Program-made: the position numbers and the translations under genes | In this document: positions 17,597 to 26,658 of the stretch, in pieces | Layout: every line of letters begins with the position of its first letter | Position numbering within the stretch: the first letter of the stretch is position 1 | NCBI RefSeq assembly: GCF_020439865.1 | Contig: NZ_JAGRPF010000028.1 | Coordinates: forward strand, 1-59,204 | DNA length: 59,204 nucleotides | Source of the DNA: Prosthecobacter sp. | Lineage (GTDB): Bacteria; Verrucomicrobiota; Verrucomicrobiia; Verrucomicrobiales; Verrucomicrobiaceae | Reading direction: 5' to 3' | Notes under the pieces: generated by a model | The model's database searches: none | Seen by the model: only the letters and a program-made list of their open reading frames with translations | Told to the model about the DNA's origin: nothing

Positions 17597-20115
17597 ACCG
17601 TCGTTTTCCATTCGCCCGGATGGGCGTGCTCGTCGTCTTTTGCACTGCGCTCGGAGCTGGTGCCCAGACACCTGCGCCGCCGGTGCCAAAACTGACGAAG
17701 GAACAAAAGGAAGCCGCGGCCGCCATTGAGGTGCCGAAGACATTTGCTCCTCCGCCGTTGCCAGGTCAGTTGCAGGGTGGGGGATCCGTTAAGCCATCGG
17801 CACCAGCTGCGCCAGTTCCTGCACCCGCACCTGCGGCAACTCCTGCACCTGACAATTCCGCCAGCAAAATGCAGGCGCTTGAGGCCGTCACCCAGAAGCC
17901 CTCCACCGTCGAAGCGCCGCATGTGTCGGCACCCTCGGACAAAATACCCGTTACGAGTTCCACCAGCACCAGCAGACAGTTCATTGTGCATGGAAAGGTG
18001 TTCGAGACCCGCAGTGCCATGTCCTCACGTTGTGAGGAGGTCTCGGCTGAGCTGCGCAAGGTGCTCAATGATAAAGAACCGTGGGTTCTCCCCGTCGTCG
18101 TATTGCTCAACACGGGGGAAGAGGCGTCCAAATCAACCGGTCCGCCGGTTTCCACCGCGATCAGCGAGCTCACCCACGGAGGCTTTCATCTTCAGGTGAC
18201 GGTCAATGAGCGGGCCGGCCTCAATGCCGAAGATTTGCGCAAGGAAATCGTGCGTGCGCTCCTCGCCGAACGCATCCTGCGCAATCACCAGAAGATCTCC
18301 ATGCCAGAAGGGCGTCTGCTGCTGCCGGACTGGGTGATGACCGGCGTGCTGCATGCGATGGAGTACAAGGCCAGCGCCCGCCCGAGCGCCATGTTTGCCA
18401 CCATCTTCCGCAGCGGCAAAATTTATGGCATCGAGGAAATCATCGCGGCATCTCCGGTCGAGATGGACGGGCTCTCCCGCACCATCTACGAAACGTCCTG
18501 TTGTGCTCTCGTGCTTGCTCTCGTTGATCAGCCGGATGGTGCGGCACGTTTCAACAAGTTCCTCAATGCCCTCGCCAGTGATCCGCGTTCTGAGCGAGAA
18601 TTGCTCAGCGCGGCGTTCCCGAACTTCGCCGCCTCAGCCTCGAGCCTGAACAAATGGTGGTCGCTTCAGCTCGCGACTTTGTCCAAGCCGGGTATCGCCG
18701 AGCCATACACGCCTGCCGAAAGCCTGAAGGCCATCGAAGAGGCCATTACCATTCATTATGAGGCGCCGCTCGCCGAGGTGCCAAAGAATGTGAAGCCGCG
18801 CCCCTTCGTCCTTCCCGCGCCGCTGCCGGTCATCGCGGACAGCCCGCCTTCGGCACAGACGTCGACTACGAACGAACCTTCGAAGCCCAAGACGAAAGAG
18901 GCGGCAGCGATCGCGGAAGAGCCTCCGGAGGAAAAAGATGGCAAGCCCAGGCGCAGCATTCTCCGTCGTCTGCTCTTTTTGGGTGATCCCGATGTCAAAG
19001 AGAAAGAGTCCGATGAGGAGATGGCTGCGGCCAAAGGGAAGGATGAAGAGGGCGACAAAACGGAGGAGGAGAAAAAGCCCGGATTCATGGCCCGTCTCTT
19101 CGGTGGCGGCGACGAGGAAAAGAAGGAGTCCGAAAAAGCCAAAGCTGCTGAGATCGAGAAGCCCAAGACTGCGGTGAAGGAGGAACCGGAGGTCAAAGAA
19201 GACGAGAAAAAGCCCTCCAAGCTCAATCCGCTCAACTGGTTCCGGGGTGACAAAAAACCCGCCGAGGCAAAAAAGGACGACAAGGCAGACGGGGAAGAGC
19301 AGGCTTCCACCGCACCTTCCGCCAACACGCTGGACGTGGCACGTCTGCTTTCGCCTTCGCTCGCCGATGCCTGGCTTTGGCTGTCCCCAGAAGCAGCGCG
19401 TCCCACCAAAACGCCGCTGTTGGACTTCTTCAAAGGCAAGTCCAAGGACAAGGACGAGAAACCTGCGGAATCTGAGAAAAAAGAAGAACCCAAGAAGGCG
19501 GCTTCAAAGCCTGAAACCAAAGCTAAGGAGCCGGCCAAACCTCGCACGACCAATCCCAACGCCAAACCGGCCTCCAAAACCTCCTCATCTTCCTCCAACG
19601 CACCGCACACCACGAATCCGAATGCCAAACCGGTGCCGGCCGGCATGATCAAGCCTGCGGCAGGCGACGCTGCAACTGCGGCGGCCGTCAAATCCGACAA
19701 GGTGCCGGTGGTTCTGCCCCTGGAGGAATATCAGCACATCCTCAAGCACCCGGATCGTGTCGGTATCCTCAATTACAATGTCGCATCGCTTCGCGCGTTG
19801 GAACTTCGAGTCAGCATTCTGTTCCGTCCGGTGGTCACCGGCTACCTTGCCGCCGTGAATGACCTTCAGGCGGGAAAGACCAAGGACATGGACAAGCGCC
19901 TCGCCACCCTGCATGCGTTTGCTCTCGTCGCTTATCAGAAATCCATCGCCGTTCGTGACTACCTCGACTGGTTCGAAGCCAGTGAAACGGACCGTCTCTC
20001 CGGCAAGTTCGACGACTTCCTCAATCTGCCGCAGACCATCGAGAAGGAACTCCCAGCGCGTGACGATCCGATCTCGAAGTACCTCGACGCCATCGACAAG
20101 GAATTCTCGAAGTAA
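17593..20115 (+). CDS. Large exported protein with degenerate peptidase-MA-like domain and charged low-complexity tail
   Basis: 840 residues with a signal peptide (ending near GAGAQTPAP) and a Pro/Ala-rich linker. Residues about 130-385 look like a peptidase-MA-type gluzincin that has lost its zinc site. Where HExxH should be there is K217-E218-I-V-R221, followed about 30 residues on by LPDWVMTG (W247, T250), matching the LPxWLxEG block with Glu replaced by Thr. Residues about 420-640 are highly charged (KEEPEVKEDEKKP, EEKKEPKKA) and presumably disordered, with TTNPNAKP repeated twice. A helical domain ends the protein. Function unknown; a scaffold or binding role is more likely than catalysis. 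Confidence 0.72.
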   Translation: MNRRFPFARMGVLVVFCTALGAGAQTPAPPVPKLTKEQKEAAAAIEVPKTFAPPPLPGQLQGGGSVKPSAPAAPVPAPAPAATPAPDNSASKMQALEAVTQKPSTVEAPHVSAPSDKIPVTSSTSTSRQFIVHGKVFETRSAMSSRCEEVSAELRKVLNDKEPWVLPVVVLLNTGEEASKSTGPPVSTAISELTHGGFHLQVTVNERAGLNAEDLRKEIVRALLAERILRNHQKISMPEGRLLLPDWVMTGVLHAMEYKASARPSAMFATIFRSGKIYGIEEIIAASPVEMDGLSRTIYETSCCALVLALVDQPDGAARFNKFLNALASDPRSERELLSAAFPNFAASASSLNKWWSLQLATLSKPGIAEPYTPAESLKAIEEAITIHYEAPLAEVPKNVKPRPFVLPAPLPVIADSPPSAQTSTTNEPSKPKTKEAAAIAEEPPEEKDGKPRRSILRRLLFLGDPDVKEKESDEEMAAAKGKDEEGDKTEEEKKPGFMARLFGGGDEEKKESEKAKAAEIEKPKTAVKEEPEVKEDEKKPSKLNPLNWFRGDKKPAEAKKDDKADGEEQASTAPSANTLDVARLLSPSLADAWLWLSPEAARPTKTPLLDFFKGKSKDKDEKPAESEKKEEPKKAASKPETKAKEPAKPRTTNPNAKPASKTSSSSSNAPHTTNPNAKPVPAGMIKPAAGDAATAAAVKSDKVPVVLPLEEYQHILKHPDRVGILNYNVASLRALELRVSILFRPVVTGYLAAVNDLQAGKTKDMDKRLATLHAFALVAYQKSIAVRDYLDWFEASETDRLSGKFDDFLNLPQTIEKELPARDDPISKYLDAIDKEFSK

Positions 20116-20169
20116 GGCGCTCCAGCCAAATGGAACGAAGCGGGAATCTTCGAGAAGAACCTATTCCGA

Positions 20170-20733
20170 TCAGTTCAAGCTCACGTCCTCGGGCATTCCG
20201 GCCATCACCTGATACACCGGCCCCATGTCTTTGAGAATGGCGCCCCACATCTTGGTTGGGGTGTCCACCGTGAGCACGAGCGGTCGTGCGTTGGTGGTGA
20301 TCCAGGAACGCAGTTCGAGCTCGTTTTCGAGCTGACCTCCGCTCCAGCCGGAATAACCGACGAAGCCGCGCACGTCGTGACCGAGGCTGAGGGCGTGCAG
20401 CGCATCAGCCACGGACAAATGAGTCTGGCAGCGCAGCGTGCGGCGGCGCTTGTTCCAGTGTAGTGCGGCAAAGGCCAGCTTGTCGGTGGAAACCGGGCCG
20501 CCCATGAAGACCGGCACTTCACCGAGCGCTCCCAGATCCTGGTCAGGAAGGAGATCGGCCACGCATTGCTCCAGCGGGCGGTTCAGGATGTATCCAAAGG
20601 CTCCGTCCTTCGCATTGTGCGCTGCCATGAAAACCACCGATCGCGCAAAGTTCGAGTCGCGCATGGCTGGTGACGCAAGCAGGAGGCTGCCGCTGAGAGA
20701 GGGGGACGATTCGTTCATGTGTTCCGAATTCAT
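20170..20733 (-). CDS. YqgE/AlgH family protein (UPF0301)
   Basis: 187 residues, or 182 from the second ATG at 20718. The family signature is clear: SLSGSLLLASPAMRDSNFARSVVFM followed by GAFGYILNRPLE, then VFMGGPVSTDKLAFA and the FVGYSGWSGGQLENEL block. In Pseudomonas AlgH affects alginate expression, but the biochemical role is not settled. Normal length for the family. A bidirectional terminator lies upstream (20781-20825) and separates it from the oxidoreductase gene on the same strand, so it probably has its own promoter. Confidence 0.93.
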   Translation of the reverse strand: MNSEHMNESSPSLSGSLLLASPAMRDSNFARSVVFMAAHNAKDGAFGYILNRPLEQCVADLLPDQDLGALGEVPVFMGGPVSTDKLAFAALHWNKRRRTLRCQTHLSVADALHALSLGHDVRGFVGYSGWSGGQLENELELRSWITTNARPLVLTVDTPTKMWGAILKDMGPVYQVMAGMPEDVSLN

Positions 20734-20780
20734 ACCAGTGTCTGACGCAATAACTACGCCAGCCGATCAATTGCGCATCG

Positions 20781-20825
20781 AAAAAAATACGCGCCGAACT
20801 TACCCGTTCGGCGCGCAGTTTTTTT
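20781..20825. terminator. Bidirectional intrinsic terminator
   Basis: A 10-bp perfect stem CGCGCCGAAC/GTTCGGCGCG (20790-20799 and 20806-20815) with loop TTACCC. It is flanked by seven A on the left (20781-20787) and seven T on the right (20819-20825), so it can terminate on either strand. It ends the Gfo/Idh transcript, which comes from the right on the minus strand. Confidence 0.87.
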
Positions 20826-20847
20826 GAAATTGCCCAACCTGGTTGTT

Positions 20848-22209
20848 TTACGCAGCCTCGACTTCGAAGCCCTTGCGATAGGTCTTTGTCAGCAGCTTGT
20901 CGGCTTCCGGCGCGTTGGTGAAGCGCAGGTTGGCGGCGTCCCATTCCAGCACCTTGTTCGCCTCCTCCATGCGTCCCGTGACCGGGTCGATCTTCGGAAT
21001 CGCGAGGCGCGTGGCCACGTTGCCAAGTTGCACCGTCTCGGCCAGCGGGCCTGCATAGTGGAAGCCGTCGCTGGTCTTCTTGCCTTCGAGACAGGCGTCC
21101 ACCCAGGTGTGCCAGTGGCTGCGGCCTTCTTCCTTCGGATATTTGAAGCCCGTGAATTTGTCGAGCGGATACAACCGCGGCCCCGCTACATGTGCGAGCA
21201 CCATCGTGCCGCCTTCGCCGATGAAAATGCTGCCGCTGTTGGGCAGATCGATGTCGCCCGGCATCTGCGCCAGCTTGTGGCTCGGCTTCAGACCGCCGTC
21301 CATCCAGGTGAGCTTCATCGTCTTGCCCGCCGTGTATTGCGTGCCGGGGAAGACGTAGTGGATCGTCTCGTGCGTCGGCCAGATTTGATTGTTGATGCCG
21401 CTGTTCTTGGCCACGACGCTGATCGGAGCGGTCAAATCGAGCGCAGTGAACACTGGATCCATGATATGGCAGCCGAAGTCGCCGAGTCCGCCGCCGCCGA
21501 AGTCCTGCCAGTCGCGCCAGATGAAAGGATGATACGCGTGCGCATACTCACGCATCGGCGCGGCGCCGATCCAAAGGTCCCAGTTCAAATTCGACGGCAC
21601 CGGAGAGGAAGGCGGCGGATTGAACATGCGCGTACGCTCGTTGCCGGTGACACCGACCCAGGAGTACACTTCCTTTACCTTCCCGATCGCACCTTCCTTG
21701 ATCAGCCGCGTGCCGAGACGGTATTCGATCGACGAGTGAATCTGATTGCCCATCTGCGTGGTGAGATTCTTCTTCTCCGCCCACAGGCGCATCTGCCGCG
21801 CTTCCCACACCGTGTGTGCGAGCGGCTTCTGGCAATAGACATGCTTGCCACGCTGCATCGCCGCTACAGCGACCGGAGCGTGCATGTGATCGGGAATGCC
21901 CACGGTCACGGCGTCAACGCCGTCGCCCAGCGTGTTGAACATCTCGCGGTAGTCTGAGAAATGTTTCACACCGGGGAACTCCTTGTCCGCCTTGTCGAAA
22001 CGGTTCGCGTCCACGTCGCAGAAGCCGACGAACTTCACCGCCGCGTGCGATCCCACATTGTGCAGGTCGCTGTAGCCCATGCCATTCACGCCCACGCAGG
22101 CTACTTGCAGCTTGCTATTGAGGTTTTGACCACGCACCAGCGCCGGGAAAGCGACGGCGGCCGAGGCGAGCGTGGAGTTCTTCAGAAAGGAGCGACGTGA
22201 GTTGGGCAT
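20848..22209 (-). CDS. Tat-exported Gfo/Idh/MocA-family oxidoreductase
   Basis: 453 residues from the ATG at 22209, the start that puts the twin-arginine signal (NSRRSFLKNSTLASAAVAFPAL) at the N-terminus. The Rossmann NAD(P)-binding domain begins KLQVACVGVNGMG. The family's EKP-type motif appears as VYCQKPLAHTVWEA, and a C-terminal alpha/beta substrate domain follows (IWRDWQDFGGGGLGDFGCHIMD). Tat-exported members are abundant in Planctomycetes and Verrucomicrobia and act on sugars in the periplasm with a tightly held cofactor. The substrate cannot be deduced. A strong terminator follows the gene. Confidence 0.94.
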   Translation of the reverse strand: MPNSRRSFLKNSTLASAAVAFPALVRGQNLNSKLQVACVGVNGMGYSDLHNVGSHAAVKFVGFCDVDANRFDKADKEFPGVKHFSDYREMFNTLGDGVDAVTVGIPDHMHAPVAVAAMQRGKHVYCQKPLAHTVWEARQMRLWAEKKNLTTQMGNQIHSSIEYRLGTRLIKEGAIGKVKEVYSWVGVTGNERTRMFNPPPSSPVPSNLNWDLWIGAAPMREYAHAYHPFIWRDWQDFGGGGLGDFGCHIMDPVFTALDLTAPISVVAKNSGINNQIWPTHETIHYVFPGTQYTAGKTMKLTWMDGGLKPSHKLAQMPGDIDLPNSGSIFIGEGGTMVLAHVAGPRLYPLDKFTGFKYPKEEGRSHWHTWVDACLEGKKTSDGFHYAGPLAETVQLGNVATRLAIPKIDPVTGRMEEANKVLEWDAANLRFTNAPEADKLLTKTYRKGFEVEAA

Positions 22210-22276
22210 GATAACGTGGGTTGAATGGGAAGAGTCAAACCTACGTGTCATCGAACGCCCTTTATTCGGGCGGACA

Positions 22277-22894
22277 TCATTTGCCCAGAAGCTTTTCGTA
22301 ATAAGCGGCATCCGGTGACGGTGAATACACAAGATTCACTTTCTGACGCAGCCTCACCCAGCGCTCATTGCTGGCATCCACGCCGTAGTCCATGAAGGCG
22401 AAGTCACCGAGATTCCAGACACGAATGTATTGAGCTTTGACGACCGGCGCACCTTCCTTCTCGCCCGTCACATCACCAATCACGCGCACGAGACAATGGT
22501 GCTTGATCTGTTTTTTGGAATCGACCGCCTCAACACGGAAGTCCCCCGCGCCATAAAGCGAAGCGAGCTGCATGTGCGCGTCGTTGAGTCCGTCGTAGTA
22601 CTTGTTCTCGATCAGGAAGGTTCCCTTGCCGCCTTCCGGGATTTCACGCACGATTCCAAACCAGCTCACAAGTTTGCCCTTAAAGCCAAGCAAGGTGCCC
22701 GCCTTCTTCGCTCCGAAGCCATTGTCTCCACCCATGTCAGGCTTCTTGGCATGAAACGTCTCCTCCTTCGACGTCATCTCGTAACCGACAGTGGCATCAA
22801 TGGTGTGCGGTTGTCTCGGAGGAGAGACTTCAATCACTTGAGCGTTCAGGCAAACGGGCAACAGCAGGAAGGAGGCTATTAGCAAGTGTCTCAT
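22277..22894 (-). CDS. Exported protein of unknown function
   Basis: 205 residues with a Sec signal peptide (MRHLLIASFLLLPVCLNA). The mature part is beta-rich, with WFGIVREIPEGGKGTFLIENKYYDG and RVIGDVTGEKEGAPVVKAQYIRVWNLGDFAF. This pattern of short barrel strands is compatible with an OB-like fold, which is only an impression. I do not recognise the family. It lies 52 bp downstream of recD2 on the same strand and 67 bp before the oxidoreductase, with only a weak hairpin (22256-22272) between. Confidence 0.65.
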   Translation of the reverse strand: MRHLLIASFLLLPVCLNAQVIEVSPPRQPHTIDATVGYEMTSKEETFHAKKPDMGGDNGFGAKKAGTLLGFKGKLVSWFGIVREIPEGGKGTFLIENKYYDGLNDAHMQLASLYGAGDFRVEAVDSKKQIKHHCLVRVIGDVTGEKEGAPVVKAQYIRVWNLGDFAFMDYGVDASNERWVRLRQKVNLVYSPSPDAAYYEKLLGK

Positions 22895-22946
22895 GCGAGC
22901 AGGCTACCATGAACGCGGCAAAACACGCAACCTCCATCAAGACGGC

Positions 22947-25106
22947 TCACAGCATTCCACCCAGCCTCGTCAATCGCTTCCGGCTCTCCTGTTTGCTTAC
23001 GGCCAGCGACAACGCCCGTTCGTCACCGACCAGCACACACAACTTCTTCGCGCGCGTGATGGCGGTGTAGATCAGGCTGCGTTCCAGCAAGACGTAATGC
23101 TGCGTGCTGACCGGAATGATGACGCAGGGAAATTCGCTGCCCTGGCTTTTGTGAATCGTCAGCGCATAAGCGGGCTGCAGTTCGTCGAGTTCGCCGGGTT
23201 CGTATTCGACGAGACGCTCGGCATCATAGCGGACGTGAATCTTCACGGGGTCGGCATCGATCGCGACGATGTGACCGATGTCGCCGTTGAAGACTTCCTT
23301 GTCGTAGTTGTTGTGCGTCTGGATGACCTTGTCGCCGACGCGAAAGGTCGTGTTGAAGCGTTCAATCTCGAACTTCACCTCATTCGGCGGATTCAGAGCA
23401 AGCTGCAGCGAGTGGTTGAGCGACGCGGTGCCGAGCAGGTTGCGATTCATCGGCGTGAGCACCTGAGTGTCCGCGATGGGATCGAAGCCGTATTTGGCCG
23501 GAAGTCGTGTGTGCGCGAGTTGAACGATCAAATCGCGAATCTCGTCCGGCTCGCCCGCCTCGAGGAAAAAGAAGTCGCTGCCACGCGTCGGCTTCAAATC
23601 CGGCACCTGCCCACGATTGATCGCATGCGCACTGGTGATGATGCGACTGCTCGCGGCCTGCCGGAAGATTTCCGTGAGCTTCACGCAGGCCACGGTGCCG
23701 CTGGCGATCAGATCATGCAGCACCATGCCGGGACCGACGGACGGAAGCTGATCGGCATCGCCAACGATGAGTAAATGCGCACCCTGCGGCAATGCGGAGA
23801 GGAACTGCGCCATCAGCGGCGCGTCGATCATTGAAGCCTCATCGACGACAAAGAGATCTCCAACGAGCGGCTTGCCGCGATGTCGTCCCCAGCCGCTTTC
23901 GCCTTGGTATTCGAGCAATCGGTGCAGCGTCTTCGCTTCGAGCCCAGTGCTTTCGCTCAAACGCTTCGCCGCGCGGCCGGTAGGCGCGGCGAGCACGAGT
24001 TTCACCTGCTTGCTTTGCAGAATGAGCAGGATGCTGCGCAGGATCGTCGTCTTCCCCACACCAGGACCACCGGTGATGATGAGCAGGCGCTGCCGCAAGG
24101 CCTCGCGAACGGCCCGCTGCTGGCTTTCGGCCAGTTCCTTGCCTGCTTTCTTCATCACCCACGCCAGCGCCGCGTCTTCATCGATGGGCGGATACGCTGC
24201 TGGCAATGTCGAGAGCGATTTCACACTCGCGGCGATGCTTTGCTCGGCTTTGCGCAGGTGAGGCAGATACAAGAACTCGCCGTGACGTTCGACCTGATCG
24301 CCCCCGATGAGCGCTTCGATCTGCGGAGCGATCAACGTCTCCACGCCGAGCAGTTCGGCCGCCTTTTCGACCACTTTGACTTCAGGGAAGCAACAGTGGC
24401 CGCCTTGCGCCGCCGTTTCGAGCACGTGTAGAATTCCCGCCTTGATGCGTTCCGGTGCGTCCTCGGCCACACCGAGTTGATAGGCGATGTCATCCGCCGT
24501 TTTGAAGCCGATGCCGCGAATGTCCTGCGCCAGCCGATACGGATTCTCCTTCAACACCGCCTGCGCCTCCTCGCCATACGTCTTGTAGATGCGCAGTGCC
24601 CGCGACGAGCTGATGCCGTGCTTGTGAAGAAACAGCATGATGCCGTGAATGGACTTCTGCTTCATCCACGACTCGCGGATCTCGAGGCGACGTTTCTTGC
24701 CCACGCCCTCGACGTCTTCGAGCTTCTTCGATTCGTTCTCGATGATGTCGAAGACCTTCGGCCCGAACTTTTCGACGATGCGCTTCGCGTACTTCGGCCC
24801 GATGCCTTCGATCAGCCCGCTGCCGAGATAGCGCTCGATGCCGCCGAGTGAATCCGGCCGCCGCAGTTTAAGTTCATCCGCCTTGAACTGCGGCCCGAAG
24901 TCGCGATTTGGCTCCCACACGCCGCGTGCCTCGAACTCCTCTCCCGCCACGACCCGCGGCGCCTTCCCGATCAGGCTCACGACATCCTGTTTGCCCGCCG
25001 GCACCACCTTGAGAATGCAGTAGCCGTTGTCCTCATTGTGAAACACCACGCGATCCACGAGTCCGCGCAGGACTTCGGGCTGGTTGGTTCTTCGCGGCGC
25101 AGGCAT
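22947..25106 (-). CDS. recD2: RecD2-type 5'-3' DNA helicase
   Basis: 719 residues, the typical length of RecD2 (also annotated RecD/TraA helicase). The N-terminal region starts VLRGLVDRVVFHNEDNGYCILKV and leads to helix-hairpin-helix repeats (IEGIGPKYAKRIVEKFG, LEDVEGVGKKRRLEIRES and RGIGFKTADDIAYQLG). The SF1B motor has Walker A GGPGVGKTTI at about residue 345, Walker B VVDEASMIDAPL, and the C-terminal ALTIHKSQGSEFP block. RecD2 works without RecBC in repair and fork processing. Start chosen as the first ATG (MPAPRRTNQPEVLRG). Confidence 0.95.
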   Translation of the reverse strand: MPAPRRTNQPEVLRGLVDRVVFHNEDNGYCILKVVPAGKQDVVSLIGKAPRVVAGEEFEARGVWEPNRDFGPQFKADELKLRRPDSLGGIERYLGSGLIEGIGPKYAKRIVEKFGPKVFDIIENESKKLEDVEGVGKKRRLEIRESWMKQKSIHGIMLFLHKHGISSSRALRIYKTYGEEAQAVLKENPYRLAQDIRGIGFKTADDIAYQLGVAEDAPERIKAGILHVLETAAQGGHCCFPEVKVVEKAAELLGVETLIAPQIEALIGGDQVERHGEFLYLPHLRKAEQSIAASVKSLSTLPAAYPPIDEDAALAWVMKKAGKELAESQQRAVREALRQRLLIITGGPGVGKTTILRSILLILQSKQVKLVLAAPTGRAAKRLSESTGLEAKTLHRLLEYQGESGWGRHRGKPLVGDLFVVDEASMIDAPLMAQFLSALPQGAHLLIVGDADQLPSVGPGMVLHDLIASGTVACVKLTEIFRQAASSRIITSAHAINRGQVPDLKPTRGSDFFFLEAGEPDEIRDLIVQLAHTRLPAKYGFDPIADTQVLTPMNRNLLGTASLNHSLQLALNPPNEVKFEIERFNTTFRVGDKVIQTHNNYDKEVFNGDIGHIVAIDADPVKIHVRYDAERLVEYEPGELDELQPAYALTIHKSQGSEFPCVIIPVSTQHYVLLERSLIYTAITRAKKLCVLVGDERALSLAVSKQESRKRLTRLGGML

Positions 25107-25178
25107 GGGGGCAGGCTAGACAAGGATGCGCCTCCTCACAAACTCGATTGCCGTTCGCTCTTTCTGGCATGCCTGATG

Positions 25179-25201
25179 CAACCGTGACCGACTGACGGTT
25201 G
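25179..25201. promoter_or_regulatory. Inverted repeat in the recD2/GNAT divergent region
   Basis: CAACCGT, a 9-bp spacer, then ACGGTTG: perfect 7-bp arms 41 bp before the GNAT start and 73 bp before the recD2 start. The symmetry and position fit an operator for a dimeric regulator, but no regulator is known for it. Confidence 0.35.
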
Positions 25202-25241
25202 ATCCCGTTCTGATTTGGCCTCTTCTTGGAGAAAAACTGAC

Positions 25242-25838
25242 ATGCTGCCCCACTATCGGTTGAAACTCGGCGATCGGCTTCCCGTCATCCTGCGTCCGCT
25301 GCTTCCGGACGACCGGACGCGGATCATTGACGCCTTCAAGCGGCTCTCGCCTGAATCCACGTACTTCAGGTTCTGGACGCGCTTTCACGGGGTCAATCCG
25401 ACCTTCATCGACCGGCTCTGTGCGGAAGATCAGGGTCAGCATGTGAGCTGGATCATCGTAATCGAAAACAACGATGAGGTTCCCGGGGTGGGTGGCGGCT
25501 CATTCTGGCGATCCGGCGAGGAAGCCGATCTGGCCGAGGTGTCCTTCACCGTTGCGGATGAGTTTCAGGGCCAGGGTGCGGGCACTCTTTTGCTTGCCGC
25601 CTTGTGGGAGCATGCACGGGCGTCGGGTATCCTTCGGTTTGTGGCGAATATTTTGGAGTCGAACGAGGTCATGCTCACCTGGTGGACCAGCCTCGGTGCG
25701 GCATCCGTGCAGCATCCGCATGGACGGGAGATGACACTCGTGCTCGATGAAGCCGCGCTGCCTGATACGTCTGCGGCCAACCGGCTGCAGCGATGGCTCG
25801 CGTTTCTGCGGTCGCCGCCTCCGGATGCTCAACCCTGA
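25242..25838 (+). CDS. GNAT-family N-acetyltransferase
   Basis: 198 residues from the ATG at 25242, which is preceded by a reasonable ribosome site (TTGGAGA). The acetyl-CoA-binding motif A is VADEFQGQGAGTLLLAALWEHA, with the Q-x-x-G-x-G pattern. The N-terminal RLSPESTYFRFW resembles the GNAT domain of protein lysine acetyltransferases of the Pat type (LSPESxYxRF). No cNMP-binding or acyl-CoA synthetase domain is attached, so protein acetylation is only a possibility. Its 3' end overlaps the converging PAS-AraC gene by 10 bp. Confidence 0.87.
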   Translation: MLPHYRLKLGDRLPVILRPLLPDDRTRIIDAFKRLSPESTYFRFWTRFHGVNPTFIDRLCAEDQGQHVSWIIVIENNDEVPGVGGGSFWRSGEEADLAEVSFTVADEFQGQGAGTLLLAALWEHARASGILRFVANILESNEVMLTWWTSLGAASVQHPHGREMTLVLDEAALPDTSAANRLQRWLAFLRSPPPDAQP

Positions 25839-26569
25839 TGCCGCTTGCGAAATTCCTTCGGCGTCATGCTGGTGCGCTTGCGAAACTGCTGGGTGAAGGC
25901 GCTTTGATCGCAGAAGCCGTGATCGAGGGCGATTTCGATGATGGGCGTCGAGGTTCGGGCCAGTGCTTCGGCGGCGGATTGAATGCGGGTGCGCAGGAGC
26001 AGCTCGTAGGGGCTGAGGCCGAGCGCACTGCGGAGCTTGCGATGGAGGTGACGTTCGGACACACCGGCTGCGCGGGCGAGTTCGGCGGCGGTGATGACTT
26101 CGCGGCAATGCTCGCGGGCGTATTGCACAGCTGCGGTGACTTCACGCACGTCATGGTGGCGCATGCGGTCTTCGTCGCGGCGGGTGATGCCCATCACGCC
26201 GATGACCTTGCCGCGTTTGTCGCGCACCGGCAGCTTCGTGCAGAGGAACCAGTTCAGGTTTCGCTGCTCGTCATACCAGACTTCGAGACGGTTGATCAGC
26301 GGTTTGCCGCTGCGGATGACCTTCTGGTCGTCTTCGCGGTAGGCCTTGGCGATCTCAGGAGGAAAGAACTTCTCGTCCATCGCACCGACGAGCTCGCGCT
26401 CGCTCTTGATGCCGAAGCGCTCAAATGTGGCACTGTTGGCCGCGACATGCCGCCCCAGGTCATCCTTCATAAAGAAGAACACGCCGGGGAGGTGCTCAAA
26501 AACGGCGCGTACGCCCTGAGGATCGGCGATCCGGGCGAAAAACTCAGCCTGAAGGCGTGGCGTCGGCAT
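25829..26569 (-). CDS. PAS domain-containing AraC-family regulator
   Basis: 246 residues. Residues about 20-135 form a PAS domain (FEHLPGVFFFMKDDLGRHVAANSATFERFGI, VIGVMGITRR), which could bind a small ligand or haem. Residues about 145-245 form the AraC DNA-binding domain with two helix-turn-helix motifs (ITAAELARAAGVSERHLHRKLR, IIEIALDHGFCDQSAFTQQFRK). This compact PAS-AraC layout is frequent in Verrucomicrobia and Planctomycetes. It diverges from the large cytochrome-dehydrogenase gene (starts 89 bp apart), which is the most plausible target. Confidence 0.9.
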   Translation of the reverse strand: MPTPRLQAEFFARIADPQGVRAVFEHLPGVFFFMKDDLGRHVAANSATFERFGIKSERELVGAMDEKFFPPEIAKAYREDDQKVIRSGKPLINRLEVWYDEQRNLNWFLCTKLPVRDKRGKVIGVMGITRRDEDRMRHHDVREVTAAVQYAREHCREVITAAELARAAGVSERHLHRKLRSALGLSPYELLLRTRIQSAAEALARTSTPIIEIALDHGFCDQSAFTQQFRKRTSMTPKEFRKRHQG

Positions 26570-26658
26570 GGCCGGATTTTAACAAAGAATGGCAGCCTGT
26601 CACCAAACGTACGATGCTCGACGAAAGTATGATTAAAGCGTTCCAAACCCCGCCTGCC

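Noticed and set aside
20824..21957. 377-codon open frame on the plus strand
   Set aside because: Antisense to the Gfo/Idh oxidoreductase; Arg/His-rich shadow translation.
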